Source: Kitasatospora indigofera (lineage in GTDB: Bacteria > Actinomycetota > Actinomycetes > Streptomycetales > Streptomycetaceae). Taken from it: a stretch of 64,000 bases of DNA. The position numbers were made by a program, and so were the translations under genes. The DNA is taken from positions 146,716 through 210,715 of the forward strand of contig NZ_BNBO01000001.1 of the NCBI RefSeq assembly GCF_014655955.1, read 5' to 3'. Below the pieces are notes generated by a model. It made no database searches, had not been told where the DNA came from, and saw only the letters and a program-made list of their open reading frames with translations. Of the stretch, positions 58,371 to 64,000 are shown one piece after another (positions within the stretch are counted from its first letter, which is position 1; each line of letters starts with the position of its first letter).

Positions 58371-59296
58371 CCGCCCTGCTGGCGGTGGCCGACCACCTGC
58401 CGCCCGGCCGGGTACCGATCGAGGAGCTGGCCGGGGAGTTCGGCCTGACCTCGATGCAGGTCAAGATCTTCCGCCGCTACCACAAGCTCGGCGAGGTCGC
58501 CCGCGATCCGGGCGGCAGCCTGCTCGACCTGCTGCGCGGAGCGGTCGCCGGCCTGGACGCCCTGCGCGGCCGGGAGCAGCACGTCCGCTACGTGCTGCAC
58601 GCCCGCACCTTCCCGACCGTGGTGCCGTACCCGCACAACCCGGTCCGGGAGCTGTGCCGGGAGTTCGGTCTCGACCGGGCGACGGTCTTCGCGGTCGGCC
58701 ACCACGCCTGCGCCTCGGGCCTGCTGGCCATCGACGTGGCGGGCCGGCTGCTCGCGGCCGACGACGACCCGGACGGCCTCGCCCTCGTCCTGGCGGGGGA
58801 GAAGGCGTTCACCCCCGAGGCCGGGATGGTCCCGGACACCTCGTTCTTCGGCGAGGGCGCGTCGGCCTGCCTGGTCGCCCCCGCCGGGGACCGCGACCGG
58901 GTGCTGTCCTACGCCGCCGACCTCCGGGGCGAGTTCGACAGCGACGCGGAGGAGCAGGCCCTGGAGTTCCAGCGGATCTACTCCGACGCGCTGGCGGAGG
59001 CGATCCTCGCCGCCGTCGGACGGGCCGGGCTGACCATGGACGCGATCGGGGTGATCCTGCCGCACAACGTCAACAACGTCGCCTGGCACCAGGTCTGCCG
59101 CACCCTCGGCTACCCCCGCGAGCGGGTCGTGCTCGACAACGTGGCGACGGCAGGCCACGTCTTCTGCGCGGACAACCTCGTCAACTACCGCACGGCGCGC
59201 GAGCGGGGGCTGCTGCGGCCGGGCGAGCCCTATGTGATGGCCGCCGCGGGCGCCGGACGCGGCGCCACCTTCTCGGCCATGGTCCTCCAGCACTGA
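58367..59296 (+). CDS. KAS III-family ketosynthase with altered triad
   Basis: A 309-residue FabH-fold enzyme. Cys115 is in GHHACASG and His233 in ILPHNVNN, but the third residue, asparagine 30-31 positions later in FabH (GNTS), is histidine here (AGHVFCAD, His264). Cys-His-His triads occur in KAS III relatives that make C-O or atypical C-C bonds, such as acyltransferases, rather than in standard initiation enzymes. GTG 58367 overlaps the condensation-domain gene stop by 4 bases. It may load or transfer the starter acyl group produced by the E1 pair or a ligase. Confidence 0.85.
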   Translation: MTALLAVADHLPPGRVPIEELAGEFGLTSMQVKIFRRYHKLGEVARDPGGSLLDLLRGAVAGLDALRGREQHVRYVLHARTFPTVVPYPHNPVRELCREFGLDRATVFAVGHHACASGLLAIDVAGRLLAADDDPDGLALVLAGEKAFTPEAGMVPDTSFFGEGASACLVAPAGDRDRVLSYAADLRGEFDSDAEEQALEFQRIYSDALAEAILAAVGRAGLTMDAIGVILPHNVNNVAWHQVCRTLGYPRERVVLDNVATAGHVFCADNLVNYRTARERGLLRPGEPYVMAAAGAGRGATFSAMVLQH

Positions 59297-59337
59297 CACC
59301 CCCCATCCACCCACGAACCACCACCGAAGGATCCACG

Positions 59338-59634
59338 ATGACGGAGCGGGACACCGCCCTCCCAGCCATCGACCCGGCCCTGCGCGAGCGGATGGTCGAA
59401 GGCATCTGCGCCCTGCTCCCGCACGTCCTCAAGCGCGAGGTGACCGGGGCGACGGCCGACACGACGCTGATGGAGGCCCTCGGGATGAGCTCGACCAGCG
59501 GCCTCGAACTCATCCTGGAGCTGGAGGAACGCCTGGACCTGGAGATCAGCGTCGAGGAGCTCGGCCGGGACGACTTCGGCACCGTCGGCACCCTGGCCGA
59601 CTACGTCGCCGGAAACCTGCTCCCGGAAGCGTGA
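59338..59634 (+). CDS. Acyl carrier protein 3
   Basis: A 98-residue carrier protein. The attachment serine lies in ALGMSSTSGLELILELEERLDL, in the pattern G-M-S-S/T with the second serine followed by T-S-G-L-E-L; either serine could carry the arm, though position relative to L-E-L favours the later one. Helix 1 is MVEGICALLPHVLKREV. ATG 59338 with GAAGGA upstream. It sits between the two KAS III-type genes, suggesting it carries their substrate. Confidence 0.85.
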   Translation: MTERDTALPAIDPALRERMVEGICALLPHVLKREVTGATADTTLMEALGMSSTSGLELILELEERLDLEISVEELGRDDFGTVGTLADYVAGNLLPEA

Positions 59635-60575
59635 GGATGCGCACCTTCGCACCGGCCGCCGCGACCGGCGCCGCGCCCACCGCCGACGGGCCCTCGCCCG
59701 CCTGGGGGATCCGCCGCGCCGCCCGGCTGGCCTTCCCCCAGCCGGCGGCGCTGGCCGGCGACCCCGTCCACACCCGACGCCTGCGGCGTTACCTGGCCGA
59801 CCTGCTGCACCCGTACGGGCGCGAACCCGACCCGGAGGCGCTGGGCGCGGAGGCCGTGAGCTGTGAGGGCCAGTCCTACGGGGAGATGGCCGAGACGCTG
59901 ATCGACGCGATCGTGCCCGCGGGCGAGTCCGTCGACCTGCTGGTGCTCGCCCACTCGATCCCCGACATCACCCCGGGCCGCGCCACGACCACCTACCTGA
60001 GCCACGTCTGCCCCGGCACCCCGATGGCCTTCGCGGTCAGCGACCAGGGTGCGGCCGGCGCGTTCACCGCGCTGCGCCTGGTCGACGCCTACGCGCGCTC
60101 GGGCGGGCTCCGGCGGGCGCTGCTGCTGGTGGTCGAACAGGACTCGCTGCCCTACCACCCCGGAGTCCCCGTGCCCGAGGTGGCCGGCAGCCGCGGCGTG
60201 GCGCTGCTGTTCGGCGAGCCGCTGCCGGGGGAGCGGGCGGCCAGAGTCTCCCGGGTCGGTACGCACGTCCTGCCCCCGGACGCGCCGGGCGCCGCACTGG
60301 CCGCCGAACTCGGCGCGCTCGGCGGCGGCCCGGAGCCGGTGACCGCCGTGCTCGGCGGGGTGTCCACGGTCGACGCCGCCCACCCCCGGCCGGCCGATCT
60401 GCGCTTCGCCGACGCCGGACAGCCCGGCACCGGCGTGTGGTGGGAGCTGGCCGGCGAGCTGGCCGGGCCGCCCGCCGGACCCCGCAGGCTGCTGCTGGCC
60501 GACCACGACGCCGGACTGCGCCACCTCTCGGTGGCGACGGTCGACCTGGACGGCGCCGACGAGGTGCCCAGGTGA
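59631..60575 (+). CDS. KAS III-like protein without catalytic cysteine
   Basis: A 314-residue thiolase-fold protein from GTG 59631 (ATG at 59637 also possible). The region equivalent to the FabH cysteine loop is FAVSDQGAAGAFTALRL (Asp138 to Phe145), with alanine/glycine where the cysteine should be. The rest keeps KAS III architecture (VDLLVLAHSIPDITPG; GLRRALLLVVEQDSL; ALLFGEPL). It is probably a non-catalytic partner of the KAS III at 58367, as in heterodimeric PqsB/PqsC-type enzymes. Overlaps the preceding and following genes by 4 bases. Confidence 0.75.
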   Translation: MRMRTFAPAAATGAAPTADGPSPAWGIRRAARLAFPQPAALAGDPVHTRRLRRYLADLLHPYGREPDPEALGAEAVSCEGQSYGEMAETLIDAIVPAGESVDLLVLAHSIPDITPGRATTTYLSHVCPGTPMAFAVSDQGAAGAFTALRLVDAYARSGGLRRALLLVVEQDSLPYHPGVPVPEVAGSRGVALLFGEPLPGERAARVSRVGTHVLPPDAPGAALAAELGALGGGPEPVTAVLGGVSTVDAAHPRPADLRFADAGQPGTGVWWELAGELAGPPAGPRRLLLADHDAGLRHLSVATVDLDGADEVPR

Positions 60576-61870
60576 CCGCGCCCGTGACCACCACGCCCGA
60601 GACCGCCGGGCCCGAGACCGCCGTGCCCGAGACCGCCGTGCCCGAGACCACCGGGCCCGCGACCGCCGGGCCCGCGACCGCCGGGCCCGAGACCGCCGTG
60701 CTCACGGCCACCCCGGGCCCGCTGCGCATCGAGGACTACCAGGACCTCGCCCAGCGCCGGCTCGACGACCAGGTCTGGGACTTCGTCGAGGGCGGCGCCG
60801 GCACCGAGCGCACCGTCGACGCCAACCGGTGCGCCTTCGCCCGGGTGACGCTGCGGCCGAGGGTGCTGGTCGACGTCTCCGCCTGCGACACCGGGACGGA
60901 ACTCCTCGGCGCCCCCCTGGCCACCCCGGTGGGCGTCGCGCCCACCGCCTACCACCGGCTGCTGCACCCCGACGGCGAGGTCGCCACCGCCCTCGGCGCC
61001 GGCGCGGCCGGCGCGCTCTACGTGGTCAGCGTCTTCGCCAGCCGCACCTTGGAGGAGATCGCCGCCGAGGCCGCCGGACCGCTGTGGCTCCAGCTGTACT
61101 GGCTGCGCCGCCGGGAGGTCCTGGCCGGCCTGGTGGAACGGGCCACCGCGGCCGGCTACCGCGCCCTCGTCCTCACCGTGGACGCGCCGCAGCTGGGCCG
61201 GCGCCACCGGGACGCGCGCAACGGATTCGCCGTCCCGGCCGGCATCTCCGCGGTCAACCTCGACCCGGCGCTGATGGCCTCCGCACACCGCTCGGACGCC
61301 GGCCGCTCCGCGCTCGCGGTGCACACGGCGGAGGCCGTCGACCCGTCGGTGACCTGGGCCGACCTGGCCTGGCTGCGCGCGCGCAGCGAGCTGCCGGTGG
61401 TCCTGAAGGGCATCCTCACCGCCGAGGACGCCGTGCTCGCCGTGCAGCACGGGGCCGACGCGATCGTGGTCTCCAACCACGGCGGCCGGCAGCTCGACGG
61501 CGCGCCGGCGAGCCTGGACGCCCTGGCCGAGGTGGTGGACGCGGTCGGGGCCGCCGGCTGCCCGGTGCTGTTCGACGGCGGGGTCCGCAGCGGCGCCGAC
61601 GCCTTCGCGGCGCTCGCGCTCGGGGCGCGGGCCGTCCTGCTCGGCCGCCCGGTCCTCTGGGGGCTGGCCGCGGACGGCGCCGCCGGGGTGGCCGGCGTGC
61701 TCGGCCTGGCCACCGAGGAACTCGCCCACACCATGGCCCTCGCCGGCCGGCCGGCCCTGCCGGCGGTCGACCGCTCCGCGGTCGTGCTCGCCCCCGGCCC
61801 GGCACAGGGCCCGCCACAGGGCCCGGTACACGGCACGGCACAGCGCACAGCAGTGGGCACGGGACTATGA
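60572..61870 (+). CDS. hmo: 4-hydroxymandelate oxidase (FMN-dependent)
   Basis: A 432-residue flavoenzyme of the lactate/glycolate/mandelate oxidase family, oxidising 4-hydroxymandelate to 4-hydroxybenzoylformate. FMN-barrel landmarks: TPVGVAPTAYHRLLHPDGE, LWLQLYWLRRREV, LVLTVDAPQLGRRHRD, VLKGILTAEDAV (lysine), IVVSNHGGRQLDG (catalytic His-Gly-Gly-Arg) and LFDGGVRSGADAFAALALGA. Residues 9-43 are an unusual PETA/PATA pentapeptide repeat ahead of the enzyme domain. GTG 60572 overlaps the previous stop. Second step of hydroxyphenylglycine formation. Confidence 0.9.
   Translation: MTAPVTTTPETAGPETAVPETAVPETTGPATAGPATAGPETAVLTATPGPLRIEDYQDLAQRRLDDQVWDFVEGGAGTERTVDANRCAFARVTLRPRVLVDVSACDTGTELLGAPLATPVGVAPTAYHRLLHPDGEVATALGAGAAGALYVVSVFASRTLEEIAAEAAGPLWLQLYWLRRREVLAGLVERATAAGYRALVLTVDAPQLGRRHRDARNGFAVPAGISAVNLDPALMASAHRSDAGRSALAVHTAEAVDPSVTWADLAWLRARSELPVVLKGILTAEDAVLAVQHGADAIVVSNHGGRQLDGAPASLDALAEVVDAVGAAGCPVLFDGGVRSGADAFAALALGARAVLLGRPVLWGLAADGAAGVAGVLGLATEELAHTMALAGRPALPAVDRSAVVLAPGPAQGPPQGPVHGTAQRTAVGTGL
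60596..60700. repeat. Seven-copy 15-bp in-frame tandem repeat
   Basis: Seven units of CCCGAGACCGCCGTG or close variants run without interruption from 60596 to 60700, encoding P-E/A-T-A/T-V/G five times-plus in the N-terminus of the hydroxymandelate oxidase. Being 15 bp, gains or losses keep frame. Confidence 0.92.
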
Positions 61871-63249
61871 GGGACGGTCGGACGATGGCGACAGAACTGG
61901 CACGCGAGGACCTGCACGCGTCGGTGTCCGATCCGGCGTCCGCGTCGATGAACTTCCTGAACGAGGTCTCGGCGCGCTTCCCCGACGCCGTCTCACTGGC
62001 GGCCGGACGCCCCCACGAGGGCTTCCACAGCACCGACGACCTCGACCGCTACCTGCGGACCTACCTCGCCCACCTGGAGGGCCTGGGCCTCGACGCGGAC
62101 CAGCGCCGGCGCCAACTCCTGCAGTACGGCCGGACCAACGGCCACCTCGGCGTGCTGATCGCCCGGACCCTCCTCCTGGACGAGGGGATCGAGGTGCCCG
62201 CGCAGGCCGTGATGGTCACCACCGGCGCGCAGGAGGCCATGGTCGTCGCGCTGCGCGGGCTCTGCGCGGGCCCCGGCGACGTGGTGCTCGCCGTCGAACC
62301 CTGCTACGTCGGCTTCACCGGGGCGGCCAGGCTGCTCGGCATCGAGGTGGTGCCGGTGCCGGAGACGGCGGACGGCCTCGACCCGGAGGCCGTGCTGGCC
62401 GTCGCCCGCGCCGTCCGGGCCGGCGGCCGCCGACCGCGCGCCCTCTACCTGGTGCCGAACTTCGCCAACCCGTCCGGGGTCTCGATGCCGGTGCCGGCCC
62501 GCCGGCGGCTGCTGGAGGTGGCGGCCGAGGCGGACCTGCTGCTCCTGGAGGACGACCCGTACGGGCTGTTCGGGCTCGACGAGGAACCCCGGCCCACCCT
62601 CAAGGCGCTGGACACCGGGCAGCGGGTGATCCACATCGGCTCCTTCGCCAAGTCCTTCTTCCCGGGCGTCCGGATCGGATTCCTGGTCGCCGACCAGGCG
62701 GTGACCGACGCCCAGGGCCGGCGCACGCTGCTGGCGGAGGAGCTGTCCACGGTGAAGAGCCTGCTCACGGTGAACACCTCGCCGGTCGCGCAGGCCCTGG
62801 TCGGCGGCTTCCTGGTCGAGTCCGGATGCAACCTCAGGACGGCGGTCAAGGAGAAGACCGAGTTCTACCGCCGCAACCTGCGGACCCTGCTGGCGGCCCT
62901 GGAGCGTTCCTTCGCCGACGAGCCGAGGGTCCGCTGGAACGCGCCGGCGGGCGGATTCTTCGCGGTGGTCGAGGTGCCGATGACCGCCGACGAGAACCTG
63001 CTGGAGATCTCCGGCCGGGACTACGGGGTGCTCTGGACCCCGATGAGCTTCTTCCACGCCGGCGACGGCGGCCGGCGTGCCCTCCGGCTGTCCTGCAGCG
63101 CCCTGGAACCGGACCGGATCGAGGAGGGCGTGCGCCGGCTGGCGCGGCTGGTCAGGGAGCGGGCGGACACTCCGGACCCGGCGGGGCCCGGCCGGGCCGC
63201 AGTGGCTGCGGACCCTGCGGCCCCCGCCGGCAGCAGGGACCCCGGATGA
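61867..63249 (+). CDS. hpgT: 4-hydroxyphenylglycine aminotransferase
   Basis: A 460-residue PLP enzyme (fold type I, MocR/HpgT-like group) that would transaminate 4-hydroxybenzoylformate to L-4-hydroxyphenylglycine, often using tyrosine as donor. Landmarks: FPDAVSLAAGRPHEGF, GRTNGHLGVL, VTTGAQEAMVVAL, VPNFANPSGVSM, LLEDDPYGLF and the PLP lysine in IGSFAKSFFPGVRIGFL. ATG 61867 overlaps the hmo stop (ATGA) and is preferred over ATG 61885 for that coupling. The C-terminal 25 residues are an Ala/Pro/Gly tail. Third and last Hpg step. Confidence 0.88.
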   Translation: MRDGRTMATELAREDLHASVSDPASASMNFLNEVSARFPDAVSLAAGRPHEGFHSTDDLDRYLRTYLAHLEGLGLDADQRRRQLLQYGRTNGHLGVLIARTLLLDEGIEVPAQAVMVTTGAQEAMVVALRGLCAGPGDVVLAVEPCYVGFTGAARLLGIEVVPVPETADGLDPEAVLAVARAVRAGGRRPRALYLVPNFANPSGVSMPVPARRRLLEVAAEADLLLLEDDPYGLFGLDEEPRPTLKALDTGQRVIHIGSFAKSFFPGVRIGFLVADQAVTDAQGRRTLLAEELSTVKSLLTVNTSPVAQALVGGFLVESGCNLRTAVKEKTEFYRRNLRTLLAALERSFADEPRVRWNAPAGGFFAVVEVPMTADENLLEISGRDYGVLWTPMSFFHAGDGGRRALRLSCSALEPDRIEEGVRRLARLVRERADTPDPAGPGRAAVAADPAAPAGSRDPG

Positions 63250-64000
63250 CCGGCGCGCCGGACACCGTCCAGCTGTGGCTGGTGCCCGACCAGCAGCCCG
63301 GCCCGGCCCCCGCGGACCTGCTCGCCGTGCTCGACCCGGAGGAGCGGTCCCGCGCGGCGGCCTACCTGTCGGCCGACGACCGCCGCCGGTTCGTCCTCGC
63401 GCACGGCGCCCTCCGGCACATCGTCGCCGGGTGGCTCGGCGCCGCGCCGCAGGAGATCCGCTGGCGCCGGGGCCCGCACGGCAAGCCGGAACTGGCCGGG
63501 CGGTACACCGGGGCCGAGGTCAACCTCTCGCACTCGGGGGCCGTCGCCATGGTCGCGCTCTCGGCGTCCCGACGGGTCGGGGTCGACGTCCAACGGGTGC
63601 TGCCACGGCTGGACGCCACCGGGATGCCGGAGCGCTGGTTCCTGCCCGAGGAGGCCCGCTTCGTGCGGGCCGGGGCGGACCCGGGCAGCCGGGCCGAGCG
63701 CTTCGCCAGGCTGTGGGCCCGCAAGGAGGCCCTGGTCAAGGCGCACGGCGGCCGGCTGACCCAGGGGTTGCGGATCCCGCTGCTCGACAGCGGCACCGGG
63801 ACGAGCCGGCACCCCGCCGACGCCTGGTCGCACGGCTACCTGGTGGCCGACGTACCCGCCCCCGACGGGTACCGGGCGGCCGTGGCGCTCTCCGGTACCG
63901 AGGCCTTCCGGGTGACCGTGGGCCGGTGGACCTGGCCCGCACCGCTCTCCGGGCCACCCACCGGCCCGGCATCCGGGGCGCCGGAGCGGCCCGGCACCTG
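63246..64000 (+). CDS. 4'-phosphopantetheinyl transferase (Sfp type), 3' end cut by window
   Basis: At least 251 residues of an Sfp-type transferase that arms carrier-protein serines with the CoA phosphopantetheine arm. Core motifs: VNLSHSGAVAMVALS, GVDVQRV (Asp114; the second acidic residue of the usual D-x-E is Gln116) and RLWARKEALVKAHG with Glu161 and Lys165. ATG 63246 overlaps the hpgT stop. The frame remains open at base 64000 but is already at the expected length. It is the natural activator of the carrier proteins at 44077, 47276, 47563 and 59338. Confidence 0.9.
   Translation, partial: MTGAPDTVQLWLVPDQQPGPAPADLLAVLDPEERSRAAAYLSADDRRRFVLAHGALRHIVAGWLGAAPQEIRWRRGPHGKPELAGRYTGAEVNLSHSGAVAMVALSASRRVGVDVQRVLPRLDATGMPERWFLPEEARFVRAGADPGSRAERFARLWARKEALVKAHGGRLTQGLRIPLLDSGTGTSRHPADAWSHGYLVADVPAPDGYRAAVALSGTEAFRVTVGRWTWPAPLSGPPTGPASGAPERPGT

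Noticed and set aside
60596-60700. Tandem array considered as a CRISPR or attachment site
   Set aside because: Contiguous 15-bp in-frame units without spacers, inside a gene.
1-64000. tRNA, rRNA or riboswitch genes
   Set aside because: No cloverleaf, rRNA segment or known riboswitch consensus was recognised by reading; a covariance-model scan was not possible.

Overview
The window is very GC-rich actinobacterial DNA. It has codon positions saturated with G/C, many GTG and TTG starts, start/stop overlaps of the GTGA or ATGA kind, a mycothiol-dependent DinB-type enzyme, a GH6-CBM2 cellulase behind CebR-type operators, and a TTA codon at the head of a biosynthetic operon. Together these point to Streptomycetaceae (Streptomyces or Kitasatospora). 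The genus call is an inference.

Layout. From 1 to 8 kb lies a mixed housekeeping/accessory stretch: a GNAT acetyltransferase, a helical-repeat protein, a DUF4239 membrane protein, a secreted tripeptidyl-aminopeptidase-type hydrolase, a PPOX flavoprotein and a maleylpyruvate-isomerase-fold enzyme. From 8 to 10.9 kb is a small decayed island with a membrane-anchored hypothetical protein, an Imm1-like immunity protein and a frameshifted zinc-ribbon gene. From 11 to 16 kb are a secreted GH6 cellulase with two CebR-like boxes, a siderophore-interacting protein and a 14-TM drug exporter.

From 16 to 33 kb is a catabolic island built on two opposed gene sets: an SSS-type transporter pair, a LysR and two GntR regulators, HpaI-like aldolase, HpaH-like hydratase, an FAH-RraA fusion, two DUF3500 proteins, an amidohydrolase/decarboxylase, dienelactone hydrolase, FAD monooxygenase, NTF2-like protein, a second FAH-family protein and a RidA-family protein. 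The combination resembles the lower half of an aromatic meta-cleavage pathway, but no ring-cleavage dioxygenase is visible. From 33 to 39.8 kb are a secreted endonuclease-family protein, a lamin-tail secreted protein, a glyoxalase-like protein, an unrecognised protein and a TetR/NmrA divergent pair.

From 39.8 kb to the right edge is a biosynthetic gene cluster that continues past the window. The minus-strand arm holds UDP-glucuronate decarboxylase, a DrrAB-type ABC exporter, a macrolide-type glycosyltransferase, a free-standing carrier protein and a methyltransferase. The plus-strand arm starts with a TTA-containing acyl-ACP ligase. It then encodes two carrier proteins, an active ketosynthase, a Cys-less ketosynthase-like protein, a second active ketosynthase, hydroxymandelate synthase, a PhyH dioxygenase, a thiamine-dependent E1 alpha/beta pair and a second acyl ligase. 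It continues with a stand-alone condensation-domain protein, a KAS III, another carrier protein, a Cys-less KAS III-like protein, hydroxymandelate oxidase, a 4-hydroxyphenylglycine aminotransferase and a phosphopantetheinyl transferase. The complete 4-hydroxyphenylglycine route sits among dissociated fatty-acid/polyketide-type enzymes with no modular NRPS or PKS in view. This is the most interesting system here. A plausible product is an acylated or polyketide-extended hydroxyphenyl metabolite, methylated, perhaps pentosylated, and exported. That product is inferred; the individual enzyme families are visible in the sequence.
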